NCBI RefSeq assembly: GCF_042100115.1
Contig: NC_091273.1
Location: 3,100,001-3,164,000, forward strand
Length of the DNA: 64,000 bases
Source of the DNA: Alternaria dauci
Taxonomy: Eukaryota > Ascomycota > Dothideomycetes > Pleosporales > Pleosporaceae
Direction: 5' to 3'
The translations under genes and the position numbers were made by a program. The notes under the pieces are model-generated. The model was not told the origin of the DNA. It ran no database searches and worked only from the letters and a program-made list of their open reading frames with translations. Of this stretch, positions 1 through 12,781 are shown in pieces (the stretch's first letter is position 1; each line of letters begins with the position of its first letter).

Positions 1-438
1 GAGCCAGGTCCAGGCAAAAGTGTACTTGCCTTCGGGGATATTGTCTGGCATGGTAACGGGAAAGGTGGCTGCTCCATGGCCGTTGGGGTCTTCAGGAAGG
101 TTGCCAGTGACGTTCGATGGGCAGCCGCCGATAGCACTGGTGATGACTTTCCACTGGGACGCCTCAGTAGGCTCCATATCGGTTGTGATCGAGAACTGGC
201 AGGAGCCACCACCGTGAACAGCAGAGCCTTTGAAGGAGACCTCCTTGGTTTCGCCAGCGTTCCACTGGTTCATCTCAGTGACTTCGTAGACACCGGAGCG
301 TTGTTTGCATGGGAAGTCGCCGGGTGCGAGAGGAGAGCTGTTGAGGGTAGCCTTCCCGTAAGGGACTGGGTAGTCCATAATCATGTGCGCAGTGGCGCTG
401 GCAGCGAGTGCCAAGAGGAGGTTGGCTTGGGCAAACAT
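1..438 (-). CDS. Secreted lytic polysaccharide monooxygenase, N-terminal part (cut by window edge)
   Basis: The first 146 codons are present with no intron; the C-terminus lies beyond base 1. Residues 1-17 are a signal peptide (MFAQANLLLALAASATA). Cleavage after it leaves histidine as residue 1 of the mature enzyme (HMIMDYPVPYGK), as needed for the copper histidine brace of LPMOs. A second histidine sits in AVHGGGSCQ, a typical position for the other brace ligand, and FPCK and GGCPSN carry conserved cysteines. The visible end, GKYTFAWTWL, is a core strand shared by these enzymes. Known role of the family: oxidative cleavage of chitin or cellulose outside the cell. The motifs look most like AA11 or AA11-like LPMOs rather than classical AA9; this subfamily call is from memory. 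The start is the only ATG that begins a signal peptide. Confidence 0.85.
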   Translation of the reverse strand, partial: MFAQANLLLALAASATAHMIMDYPVPYGKATLNSSPLAPGDFPCKQRSGVYEVTEMNQWNAGETKEVSFKGSAVHGGGSCQFSITTDMEPTEASQWKVITSAIGGCPSNVTGNLPEDPNGHGAATFPVTMPDNIPEGKYTFAWTWL

Positions 439-3400
439 GTTGATGATTGAAAGAGTGACGTGAGAAGTAGGCGTTCTCTGTTGGAAATCGCTAGACCTGC
501 TGAGCGACGAAAGGAATGTGATAGCTGTGGTTGTTTGAAGTTTGCGAATCAAGAGGTACTTGATATAGACGGGGAGAGGGTTGTTGAGTCTAGCTCTTCG
601 ATAACGCACAGCGACTGTAAAGAATGTGATCTGCCACTGGCAAGATGTGCAAAAGCAAAAGAAACAGAGAAGAAGTTCGGTACTGCTGTGAATAGCCTGT
701 GATGAGAAGTGAAAAGGAGATGGATCCGTCCTAGGTTATATAAGGATGCTCGTTTCCAGCCCACATGGCTAGCCCGTGGCGGTCGGGAGGGAGACGTACA
801 GCGGTGCAAGGACTAAGGAGCCTATGCCGGCGGATCATCGTGAAGAAGCATAGGCTATTCGACGAAGCAAGGCTTCTCTTGCAACGGCTGACGGGCTTCT
901 TCGGCTGGCGTGCCCCTCCCGGTTTAGCGGCAGGGGAACGAGCGCAGGACAAGTGGTGTAATGTCAAAGTCCTAAGCTCTCGGCAGGCACGATACCAATG
1001 CCATTGGCCATGTGGTCATGACAGGAGCATTGTCCATGAAACAAAAAAAGCGGAGAGCGACTCAGATAGGAAAGCATTGGTGCGATGCTATGGCCAGGGG
1101 CCCGACGTCAGGTTTGAAGTTTGTGCCGATGGTCTGTGTGTCATGCAGGGGACTGCCGAATCCTGGCCTATCGATAACTCCATAGCTGGCAGAGCTAGCC
1201 ATGGTGTGGAGTGGCGATCACCTGCTAAAGCTGAAACGATCCGCACCCATTGCGAAAGTTGCTGCGGAGTCTCCCATTGGCAGGCGTGCTCATTCACAGA
1301 CACACTGGGCGTACGCCCATGGCTTGTCCGACAACGAACCAGCTGGCACAATCATGACTCCTCGTAGGCTACGCAGAGACTTACCGCCGTGGTTGCGACA
1401 CGGGCGGCAGTCTACATGCTAGAGAATGAAATGTCGCGGGCCGTTCATTATGACAAAGAGGTCTTTGATTGCAGGCCCTGCGGACGACAGGCCGCGTCGA
1501 TGACATCGAACTTCATGCGTCGCAAACTGGGTATCCCTACACATGCGCAAGGTCTTTCTGGGCCTCTTTCTTTTTAGCCGTCACATCTGTCACCCTCGAC
1601 AACATTAGACCCTGAATACTGTCCGCTTTCGTTCTGCGCATGGTTCATGATGGCGAACGCTGCTAATCTTGGAGATCGACACAATGCAAATGTCGTGGCC
1701 TCGTGTCTAGGTAGCTGCGCCACATCGCGGCCAGCATGCCCTCGGAGTAGGCGTCGGTGAAAACACAGAACATAAGTGTGGCGGGTCCTGGAATAAGGCC
1801 AGTGTGGCTGAGGCGTCGTGTTGCTTGCATGTCGTGACCCGGCGGCGGCGACCCGTGGGTCTCGCTCGCTACCAACACGCCGTCAACATCAGCTCGCGAT
1901 GGAAAAGCGCCATCGGTTCCAGACCCTCATCGCTCCGACGACTGATTGGTCGTATAGCAATTGCATCTTGTTTCACCAAATTGCTCACGCGTAAACAGCC
2001 CACAAATGGTTGACTGGCAGGGAGCCAGTATTGTCCGGTACTCCTTTCTTGCTAATAGTTGATCAGTGGAGACCAAGAAGACTTGGGTGGCTTTGTTTCG
2101 AATGACCCACGAACAGCTCACACCAGCTGCAGGCTCGAGGCGCCATCAGCGGGAAATAAAACCATAGCATATCCTGTTCATTAGAACGCTCTGTCAGGTC
2201 TGTTGGCACTGCTGCCCAAGGGGTCTCGAACGCTATAGCTCGTACTAAAGATCGGAGGTTACCACAGCCTGTCAAGCGGGTGCAGAGTCTGTGGGTGGAA
2301 CCCGAAGAAGAGAGTGGTGGCAGGTGTGGCTCTCTATCCGCGATGAACTAATGTGGTAATCGCGGGGAAATACTTTAGACAAGACCAGCTTGGCCTCGGC
2401 AGCAGCAGCATGCATCAACTGACCCTCCACACTTCTTACAAACTACACTCGAAACAATTGTTGTCTTCATTCTTGCATTTCCCAAAACGTTCATTTGTCC
2501 TTTTTCCAAATGCGCCTGCCTTGTGCAGACGTACTCTCGGCACTTGCAACAGCCCAGTGGTCTTCTCCGGGTGCACGAGCGTTACTACGCGTCATCATCT
2601 TCTCCACGCCTAATCGAGCCCAAATCTCCGTCTCACGGCTCAAGCACCGCAAGAAGAAATTTTAGATCACCAACAGAATCGTTGACCTACAACGTATTCC
2701 TCACATCAAGCCGTTGGTGGGCCGTCATTTCCTGTCATGACCACTAAGAAAGTGGCAGAATGATGATGCCGGGTTGCGTTTCCTTTGATAGTGCTTGGTA
2801 AAGATCAGCAAACGCTACGAGGAGCTTGATATGGTGCTGTGCAGGGCAAGCACGCGTTGATGTGTTGAAACACCTCAAGTATGGTCTGACTGGATCCTGA
2901 GGCAAACACTCTTTCTTCACTCGTAAGGCAGCCGGACACCACGTTTTTCGGAAGACAGCAGATTCTCGCCTACGCAGGTAAGCTAAAGATCGGAACGACA
3001 CCCGCGTGTAGTGAGTGCTCTGTGTTTGTAGCGTCGCTCACCTTAGATCGCGTTCTCTGTGCATATACAATTGCGGCATGACCCGATCAACTCGCGAAGG
3101 CGGCAAAATACCATAACTATCATATAAACCGCATACCTAGCTTGATTCCACAGCGACGATGACGAAAAGCAAAAAGCAATTTTGTACTCGTCATTTGCAG
3201 GAGCTTTTCGTTCGGGAACTCTTGTAGCAACGGTGCGGAACAAGTATTTGATCATCCCTTTGCTTCATGTCACTCTTTCACATGCTTCAAGTCTGTTGCA
3301 TTCTTTTCACGCGATTCTGCTTTTGACGTCCTGTTTTTAACGACTGTCTTGTCTTTACACCTTGATTTACCGCTTTTGCCGAAATCGACGATCTTTGCGT

Positions 3401-3762
3401 TATTTGTCCCTAGACCAATCACATGTCTCTAGCTCTACTATCTAGATTCCAACGGAAGAGCTTCTTTGCAGTAGTCCTTATCCATATTAGACGAATCGCG
3501 TCTTACATCAGTTAGAGCATACTGATGCGCACAGACGTCGCGTTGAACTAAACATCAAATACCAGCACACTCATACCAACTTTCTTCGGTCCAGAATATC
3601 ACATCAGTGCCACCACATGTCTTGGTACTCATTCTTCCGTAGATAGTCGATATCATCAGAGCAAATTATCAAATGAGAATCACGGTGCTATAGTATTGGA
3701 AGTGCAGCACAAACCTTCTATCCATGCAGTTCGCTCTATGGCTACCGGAAATTGCTTATTCG
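439..3762. other. Gene-poor 3.3 kb between LPMO and DUF3433 genes
   Basis: I see no supported gene. Open frames are short and unlike known families; the longest, 200 codons at 765-1367 on the plus strand, has low-complexity mixed composition and no motif. The right part, about 2.4-3.7 kb, is more AT-rich. The LPMO promoter lies at the left end. Confidence 0.6.
736..742 (-). promoter_or_regulatory. Possible TATA box of the LPMO gene
   Basis: TATATAA on the minus strand about 300 bases upstream of the LPMO start codon. This would imply a long 5' leader, so the assignment is tentative. Confidence 0.3.
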
Positions 3763-6700
3763 TTAGGCTCCGCCCAACGAGCCCTTCCGGAATGAATGAA
3801 CCTTCCGTTCCAACCAAGTAGTCTTCGACCTGACTCGCACGAACGGTGTCTTGTCAACGCCAATGTGCACATGTCCATCTCCTCCGACATAACTACCGTA
3901 TCCGTAGCGTGAGCCCAGCTCACCGAGATGTAGGGCACGTCCTTTCCTGTCCAGATGCGATGTTTCTTTCATGTCTTGAACTGCCGCACTGGCAGCGAAC
4001 AGGCTGATGATCGATGCAATGGACGTCGGCATCCGCGCAAGATACTGTCCTGGCCGGCGCAAATACACCATCACTGCGATGATGGCGTAGATGCCGAGTA
4101 TGGCTTCGGAGATGATAAACATCGAAGTGGAGACGAAGATTCTTTGCTCCTCGACTATCGTCCAACCTTGCACCTGCGGTTCATTCACTTTGTTGCGCGC
4201 CACGAGCAATTTCTCCTTATTGGCTCCGAGCCAAATTGCAAAAAGCCGCGAGAATGCCTTGCCGAGCGGGACTTGGATGTCTTCTAGCGTCGGAACCGGT
4301 TGGGTTGGATCGACAAGGCGTGTGCTGTTTGATTCGCGGCGAGCGAAATAGTTCATAATATCTCCCGCGTTACTGTCGTTGTGCCAACCGCCATCAGTGG
4401 ATCTGAAAATGTATCGGTTTGATTGCCCAATTATGTTGACTGGGTCATTGCTGAATGCCTCGTCCCGTGCGTCACCTTCTGTCTTCAGATCAACTACCCT
4501 TTCTTGCAGCCGACCTGTCGCATCGACTTGTATGGTTGCTCGTCCCGTGACGATTCTTGGCTTACAACGGACAAACACCGAATTGCTTTTGTCTAAATCC
4601 CTCTCTGCAAAATCGCCGCAGGACCCATCAGGTGCTCTGATCCACCCCATGATGACTGTTGTCATACAAGCATCCTTCTCTTCCTTGGTAGCATTTGTAT
4701 TCGCGTCAACAACGAAGACCAACTCTGTTGCACTAGGACCATGTTGACAGGTACCGTTGGCCTCCAGCCGCGGCTCTGGACTACTTGGTCCCCACAGAAG
4801 CGTTGGTGCTACTTTGACTGGACATATCGTTGTGTCGGCGTCAGCGGAATTTGTGGTGTTAAATTCAGCTTGGATGTTCGACCCGTCGCTGACGAGTCTG
4901 GCGCGGTAATCTACACCAAAATTGAGAACCTCGCAGTCAAGCTTAGCACCAAGACTCAAGGTCTCAGCACGGTAGTTGAGCCCGTCCGTCGCATTCACGT
5001 CTGCAGCGCCGAAATACGGTAGATAAAGCATACTTGCATCAGTCCATGCAGGGAGTGGAGTGTTCTGCGTGAAGTTAGATTCGGCAATAAGGAATTGATC
5101 CTGCGAGTTGCCGCCGCGATAGGCACCTGAAGCTTCAAGAGAGCCGAACTGATCCCAGCTCTTGGGACCGATGCTCCCGTTCACGGAAACAAACTTCAGC
5201 TCAAATGGAGGGTTGAAGCCTGCAGGATACTGTATGCTTATCGAATCCTGGTTGAAGATGCCTGCGAAAGCAACAGCTAGGACGTTGGCAAGCAAGACCA
5301 TGAAACAAACTGCTGCTAGCACAAAATGCTTGGATCGCAGTGCCTTGAAAACAACCAGCTGAGGAGGCAGAGAGCTGTAGTTGAGATCAATTGACTTCTT
5401 TGCAGGCGCGTCGCAGCTCTGAAGTTCCTCTATGGGTTGCAGCATACAGAGGAGGCGGTTGATGAGAATCCACATTGGTTCTATAAGCGTAGCGAGTGCA
5501 GTCGGAATGTAGTTTTCCAGGAGGTTCTGAACGAGTTTGTTTTTGATGGGAGAGCAAGGCCGTTCAGTTTTGCTTTGCCAAAGATTACACCAAGCGCGAT
5601 TGCGAGCCCAATGAATAATCCAACGAACGGGACGGAGCTCCACAGACTGAATTCGACAGGTCGAACAGGCTTCGCGATATTCCGGGTGGTATTTCGTCTT
5701 TGAGCCAGAGTGATTGGCTCCTGGGCTACCAAGACAGAATCTGTGATAGGACCAACTTCGACTATGGTATTATACTGGCCATCATCGTCAAGCCGATATC
5801 TCTTATTTCCCAGCTTCTCTCGGACCTCTTCCATGGTACAACAGTCGAGATCCTCGAAATCGGCAAGTAGGGCGTCGTTATCCGCGACAAGACTCATGAT
5901 GCTCGCAATGGTGCTCGGATCCGAATGTAACTTTCTGGTCCTCGTCACTGATAGATATAACAATATCAATGTCGCAATCGAAATAGCGCCGAGGAGTCCT
6001 TCCACAATGTATGTGAATACCGGTTCGACGACTACAGCCTGAGTTGAATATTGCTGTTGACCCATAGATAGTTCAAAAGTCTTGAAATCGCCACCGAGGA
6101 TATCTACCATTGCGCGCGAGAATAACAACCTGTATGCATCTGCATAAGCCTTACTGAGAACTCGCCAATCAAGATACTCGTCGAGCGGGCGACTGCTAAC
6201 AGCGAGAGATAACCCAACCATCGGTTGAACAAAACCACCACCAGTAGGTCCGGTCCCTACACTGATGTTTGTTGCAGCAACGCGCTCTAGATAATCTGGT
6301 AATGACTTTAGTGGTAGATTGTCGCCCCGGATTTCATAGCCGGACCCTCCATTCATCTGTATCTCCAGATATGTTGCATTGAAGAGGTTTGTTGGGAGTG
6401 GCTCTTTTTCGCCCCAAAGTGTGACAGATGTAGGTAATTTGGTTTTTGCATCGACTGTCGCGTTGACACGCTGTTGGTAAAAGGTTGGTTCGCAGAAAAT
6501 GGCTGTAACGTTGTTCGGTGGGTCTGACTCTCTTTGCTAGAAGTTAGCGTTAGTAGGCTCGACATGTGATAAAGTGCAATGTTTTGCAGCACAACAACTC
6601 ACCTTGGTGCGACTAAATGCGGCATAAAACGTTGAGTTGCGTTCCGGTGGGCAATAGCCATCCAAAGAGTAGTCTGCATTATAGCCATTGTAGTAGCCAA

Positions 6701-7811
6701 TATACATGGCCATATAGTCCTTTAACTCAAGGAGCGGGGCATATATGTTCTTATTCTTGATATATCCTTTAGTGACATTCCCTGAGAGCCCTGTTGTGAC
6801 GTTGCAACCGCCGTTGCTTCTGTAGAGAACAGAGCCTGGAGTCATATATTCAGCATCTCGAATGGGCGAAGATACCTCGCAGTAGAGATCGACGCTGTAC
6901 ATGGTGGTAGTTGTGTTCCAGGTACCCTGAATGGCGACGTTGTCAATGTCCGTCGATTGCGAAGGTTTAAATGGTGCTAACGTATAGTTGCGTGCCATAT
7001 ACGGCGGCAAAGTCTCGTTGAGAGTAGCGATACCGTATGTGGATTGTGAATAGCGGAGTGTTAAGTTGGTCGTTTGCTGATTGGCCGGCATAAAGGAAGT
7101 CGAGACCGCAAATGGTACCTCGGACGAGCGTTCAATAGTTTCGACAGAAAAGATACCCGCTTGCACAGGGACTAAGCCCCATGTAACGAGAAGTATAGCG
7201 AAAGAAGCCCAGAAAACAGGCCAGTGACTGTGAGCGTTAGTTACGCGCGTTCTCTAACCCATTCAAAATCCTATGGCCCTGCCTACCCATCCTTGGCTGC
7301 CTTGAATGGCACTAATGGCAAGAAATCGAATGGATACTGTAATAACAGCGAATCCTTTCCCAATGCACCGGATTCTTTGCTCAGCTGATAGTACGGCTCC
7401 ATACGTTTGGTCTCCAGATCAATCCACGCCCAATAGATGCTGAAAAGGACAGCAATAATTGTGGGAAAGTACAAATACACGAAGGCATGACCCAAGGGAA
7501 GGTCACTGATGCGGGGTGCGAATATAACGCCGCCGTCTTGTTGGCTCCGATGGAGATAAAACTGTAAGATCGCGATCAACGACCAGCATATTGCCGTTGT
7601 CATGATGAGAACTGGTGCGCGCAGCGCTAGTGGTTTCCAGGTCTTGGTAGCTGGCATTCGTCAATCGTCGATAGCCTTGGGTAGTCAATAGGTGCAACTT
7701 ACTCTGATGCTCTGTATGACGCGCAAATATGGAAACGATAGTCTTCGACTTCTTAGGTCCAGTAGAATCCGGGAAGCTTGATCGCGCCACAGGCGCTAGA
7801 CTAACATCCAT
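3763..7811 (-). pseudogene. DUF3433-type multi-pass membrane protein, with an apparent one-base frameshift
   Basis: Large fungal membrane protein of the DUF3433 family (function unknown, usually about 1200 residues). Exons: 7811-7703, 7650-7287, 7227-6603, then 6536 to 3763. The three introns of 52-66 bp (7651-7702, 7228-7286, 6537-6602) have good splice sites and keep phase. Membrane helices lie near the N-terminus (APVLIMTTAICWSLIAILQF), in the middle and at the C-terminus (FIISEAILGIYAIIAVMVYL). Large N-glycosylation-rich loops lie between them. In the last exon the conserved stretch from LNGLALPSK to LVQNLLENYIPTALATL jumps from one frame to another at the five-T run 5540-5544 (plus strand), as if one base were missing. 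An intron (GTAATC to GTTCAG, about 60 bp) could bridge the frames, but it would remove residues that look conserved. The gene is therefore broken, or the base is a sequencing error. An alternative ATG exists at 7859. Confidence 0.75.
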
Positions 7812-8318
7812 AACGAAGAAAAGAATACGCGACGACGAGTAAACAAAAAGGAACCGCAATACAAGAGACGCAAAGCAACGGAAGTAGATTCAGGCATTCT
7901 ACACGTCAAAAGGATAGATACTTAACGGCATTATCGTGGAGCTTAAGCGCCCCTCAAACTCAGAGCGCGAGACTGCGCCGCATCGATGGATGTGGCCCAA
8001 TCATTTAGCGACCGCAATCCCAATTGGGATGAGAACCATAACCTCGGAATGCGACAACTGTCGGTAGTCGATGAGCATCCAATGCGACGCTTGAGACGTG
8101 CGGGAAATGGGTACATACTTTCCCTCTAGAGTAAAAATGCAGGTACGGGTGGCTTTATTTGCGACACATTCTGTCGATCTGCTAGTGTCGCGGTCTTGGC
8201 TTTCCCACTTATAGCATCGCGATACCTGACAATTCAGCAGCAAAGGTGCAAGATCTCCATTGTATGCAGGCTCGAATTATGTGTGAAGAAGTGTTCGCAT
8301 AACTTCTAGTATCAGTCC
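7812..8318. other. Intergenic, DUF3433 promoter side
   Basis: About 500 bases upstream of the DUF3433 gene and downstream of the MAT2B-like gene. It holds only short unconvincing frames; I see no element I can name. Confidence 0.6.
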
Positions 8319-9580
8319 TCAGCGGAAAGCCCCAACTTCTCGCCTCCTGCATGATGTGAGCAGTAGAAGGTGCCTGCGCACATGTGAACTTACCACCATG
8401 TGCGAAAGTCCACAGTTGATGTGTCGATACCCAGATCTCGCAGTGCGCTCGTATCCAAATGACAGTCGTATGGCCTAACAGTACCATCTGTTGGTTCTTC
8501 GTCAGGTCTGAAGGGCTCTATGTTGTCGAGGGGCAACCCCATGATGTCGGCGAATGTCTGGCAAATTTGCCATTTGGTCATCCGGTCTTCGGAGCTGAAC
8601 TGGAGAATACTTGGTAGTTCCCGATCCCTGTGTTTGTCGTCAGTACTGAATAACTATATGCGCACGTCTATCCGCAGTTTGAGCGTAGCTTACGCGTTCG
8701 CTGGATCGAGATACAGCTTTGCTATATCACGACACACTCGACCAACGTCCTGAGTATTCGTAGGGTATCGAAGCGCATAGTCATCGACTTTGATTTTGGG
8801 CTGGCCTTGTTCAACCTGTTGTGCGTTCCATAATTGCGACATGAGCACATTGACTGCACTGTCTTTTGGCTCGTCGCAAGATCCGTAGAGAACTGGGACT
8901 CGGAGAACAACGACTTTGTTCTTTGAACTTGTCCTGCAGGCAACCTCAAGGACAGCCTGTTCGCCTTCTAGTTTAGTCTGGCCATACCTGATCAATCTCG
9001 TCAGTCTGATTTGGCACAACAGCCAGCATACCCCAAAGAGTATCATGTGCCATGTGAAAGGATCTCAGTAGACGATACAAGGTCTTGACATCTACCACGA
9101 GTTTCGTGTGTCAGGTCACGACTTACGCATTTGTTGGGCTCGGCGACGAATCCGTCTTGTAAGGAGCTTCTCCAGGTTTCCCAGCAAAGACATAGTCTGT
9201 CGAAATGTAGATGAGAAAGATTCCTTGAGAGATGGCAGCTTCAGCTAGGGTTCGGCTTGCGTCTACATTCAGTCTTCTCGCTGCTTCTGGGTCTTTGGTA
9301 CAGGAGTCCGGAAAGCGGTTGGCAGCACAGTGGACGACGACTTGCGGGTTGACTTCATCGAGCACCCTCATGATGTCATCGTGGTCCAGAATATCCAGCT
9401 TCACAACATCCGGTGAGGCGATGCGACTCAGCCCGGTGCCGGTTGACTTCCAGCCGTCGAGAAGGAACTCGCGCTGCACTTGGCGGCCAAGCAGACCACT
9501 AGCTGCACTCGAGGGTCAGCTAGCAGTAAAGCACTGGTGAAGTCTGCTTTACCTCCAGTGATCAATGCTGTCTGCACCAT
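8319..9580 (-). CDS. RmlD/MAT2B-like NAD(P)-binding reductase
   Basis: Short-chain dehydrogenase-type protein of 319 residues from the dTDP-4-dehydrorhamnose reductase family. In eukaryotes this family includes the beta (regulatory) subunit of methionine adenosyltransferase. Exons: 9580-9553, 9502-9127, 8987-8694, 8627-8394, 8346-8319; introns of 50, 139, 66 and 47 bp keep phase. The Rossmann motif TGASGLLG appears only after the first intron is removed (residues 8-15). Further family marks are CAANRFPDSC, STDYVFAG, the active-site pair in YGQTK, and RVPVLYG. The last short exon gives the tail WWRREVGAFR; without that intron the frame would stop at WW. It shares a 236-bp divergent promoter with the CFIm25 gene. 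A catalytic nucleotide-sugar role or a regulatory MAT2B role cannot be told apart from sequence alone. Confidence 0.88.
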
Positions 9581-9816
9581 TTTGATACCTTGCAGACTGC
9601 CAGGGCCCAGGGACAGAAGTCTCGCTTGCGTAGGCAAGTTGATGGGAACGTCAGAGTGGTGGAGCGGTCGCAGCTCCATGGAGGACGCAGACGGGCGGCG
9701 CATCATCACGTGCTAGCGAGACGCCGAATCCCTGCAAGCTCGCCGCGACGGCTCGATTGTCGCGACGCAACCCGCAACACGCAACCCAGAGCGTACACGA
9801 CACTTTCACAGCCGCC
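9581..9816. promoter_or_regulatory. Divergent promoter between MAT2B-like and CFIm25 genes
   Basis: Only 236 bases separate the two start codons, which point away from each other, so both promoters must lie here. The CFIm25 start has a strong context (GCCGCCATGT). No clear TATA box. Confidence 0.6.
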
Positions 9817-10787
<971 letters not shown>

Positions 10788-11576
10788 AGCGCTCGCTGTT
10801 TTCACTCCGCTAGCTGTGTTTTGTCTTGCTAATTCATACCCGGTGTCAGGCGTTTAAGAGCGAAGACACGATGACGTGGCTGCTTTGGCCACGATGCCCG
10901 TGCTTTGACCGAATGGCTCCATCTCAATTTGGTACACAGATCCGAGAACGATGCACATGTCCAATCATTATGGTGCGGACGCAGTCGTGATGCTGGACTG
11001 GTGCAGCTGAAAGCGGAGCTCCTTCGAACGAGGGCTCTACATATTTTGTATACTGCAAGCTACTATACGGTACCGAAAATACACCCACCAGAATGCGGCC
11101 TTGGAAACTTGCAAGCTCTTCCAATATTGTCTTTATTCACTCGTAATTTAAAGTCGCGCAACTCTGGCTTATTCGTGGTGACCCTTGGGTCGTTCGCCAA
11201 CCTCTGCGAAGCCAAACGTCTGATTGGCTGATGATTCATACAATTCCAAGTCTTCTTCTGCTCTCTTCATTTACACCATACAAACCATGGCGATGCTATT
11301 GGTCAAGTTCGTATGAGACGGGCTCGACCGCCTTGCGATGGGGCTTTGCTGCTAGTTTACCAGAGATGTAAGAATTCTTCTCAAGTCTCTTTCATATAAA
11401 AGGCACTTAATCATGCAGCTTCCTTCTTTCCATCATAACTCTTCATCTCACTACTTCTAATCTGATCGAAAGATTTTCCACAAAAGTAACTAAGACAAAA
11501 CACTACGACCAACGTCATGCTTACCCTTTCTCTGGCTTGCTTCATTCGACTAACTAATTCCAGGTCTCTACAGAAA
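10788..11576. other. Intergenic, promoter of the small secreted protein at its right end
   Basis: About 790 bases without a credible reading frame. The last 200 bases, CT-rich with a TATAAA at 11395-11400, look like the promoter and leader of the following gene. Confidence 0.6.
11395..11400 (+). promoter_or_regulatory. TATA box of the small secreted CxxC protein gene
   Basis: TATAAA 177 bases upstream of the chosen ATG at 11577, followed by a pyrimidine-rich stretch. Confidence 0.45.
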
Positions 11577-12002
11577 ATGCGTTTCATCACCGCCATCTTG
11601 GCCTCTGTGGCCATCCTCCCCAGCTTCACGATCGCCGGCGGCGGTAGCCACCGCATCGTTTGGCACGAACGCCCAGTCAAGGAGCAGTGGGGCTGCGTCA
11701 CGAGCTGCAAAGCCGCCTTTGACAATAACATTGAGTTCTACAGAACACAGTGCGCCGTCTGCATGGACAGAATCAGAAACACCGTTTGCCGTGACTGCGC
11801 AGGCGCCTACAGAGATGGGAGAAATAAGGACGATACGGACTGGATTTGCAACAGGTGCCGTCATATCTGTAAGTGTTGTTGGGCAAACTGCACATGAGAT
11901 ACACACACTGACTTGGTGCTCACACATCTAGCCGACTACGACTCTACTTCCGACTTCACGGATGACTCCATGTCAGACAACGAAATGTGGATGGGTCCTT
12001 AG
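11577..12002 (+). CDS. Small secreted cysteine-rich protein with paired CxxC motifs
   Basis: I do not recognise a family. The predicted protein has 120 residues: exon 11577-11868, intron 11869-11931 (63 bp, GTAAGT to CTAG), exon 11932-12002. The start at 11577 gives a clean signal peptide (MRFITAILASVAILPSFTIA); an upstream ATG at 11517 does not. The mature part has eight cysteines in four close pairs: CVTSC, CAVC, CRDC and CNRC. The tail is acidic and Ser/Asp-rich (SDYDSTSDFTDDSMSDNE). CxxC pairs resemble metal-binding knuckles more than the spaced cysteines of typical disulfide effectors. Size, secretion signal and Cys content make it an effector-like candidate, by inference only. It is convergent with another small secreted protein gene 285 bp away. 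Confidence 0.75.
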
Positions 12003-12287
12003 GACCCGTAGAAAGCTTCACCGGAACTATGCGCAACTGTTCTCGGTAACGATGGGATTGCTGTGGATTACTGGTTTCTTGTATCCATGGTTGTGGTAGG
12101 GATTCGATTGATTGATTGACTGTGGCTTTACGCCCTCTTGTAGACGATTGACTAGTAGGGAGATAGAAATAAAAGCTGTCCCCCCAAAAATGATTTTACA
12201 AAATCATGAACCAAGCGAGCGTACGAAACGAAGATACGAAAATTGATCACACAAAAGAAAATTGTCCCTAAGTTTTACCAGCAGTTT

Positions 12288-12781
12288 TTACAACGCCGGG
12301 CACGAAACCCTGACCGACGCGAACGACTGAGCAATGCACTGTTTGTCCTTGGGCTTCGATTCTTTGCCTTTGCAGTCTCTTCCGCTATGAGTCGTGACCT
12401 TGCAGTTACTACAGCGATGTGACCATACGTAAGCCAATCTTCTTCAAAACATGACGGTTTGACTTACCCAATTGAGGATTTGTACCACGCGACGATGGAG
12501 CCGACATTCTTGTACGGCAAGCAAAGATTCTGCCCAGGGAGTACATTGACGTTGTAAGAAGGACCGGCATCGACGTTGCATTCTCGGCCGGTGTAGACCC
12601 ATATCTTAGCAAAGTTTTGCGGCAAGGATCCAGATGCGTCATTGATTGGGAAGGCCATCTCGCCGGCAACTGCCATCGGCTCGGGGGCTGCTAGTGGCTC
12701 TGCGATCGGGTTGGGTGCAGGTATGGCCATAGAGGTGACCGCCAATGCGCTGAGGCTGACAAAGAGGGTGGAGAAGTGCAT
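12288..12781 (-). CDS. Small secreted protein with six cysteines
   Basis: Unrecognised family, 144 residues. Exons 12781-12468 and 12408-12288 flank a 59-bp intron (12409-12467, GTAAGT to TGTAG). Splicing replaces an early stop with a sensible C-terminal half carrying four of the six cysteines (NCKV, DCKG, QCIA, SCPAL). A signal peptide (MHFSTLFVSLSALAVTSMA) is followed by a Pro/Ala/Glu-rich stretch that looks like a propeptide. The mature core contains WVYTGRECNVDAGPSYN and GQNLCLPYKN. It is probably a secreted disulfide-bonded protein. A TATA box lies about 90 bp upstream. The role is unknown; effector-like by size and composition only. Confidence 0.78.

Noticed and set aside
765..1367. 200-codon plus-strand open frame beginning MASPWRSGGRRT
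   Set aside because: No signal peptide, domain or compositional bias typical of protein; lies in a gene-poor stretch and has no splice partners.
11517..11576. Upstream ATG for the CxxC secreted protein
   Set aside because: Different frame and not followed by a usable signal peptide; the ATG at 11577 is.
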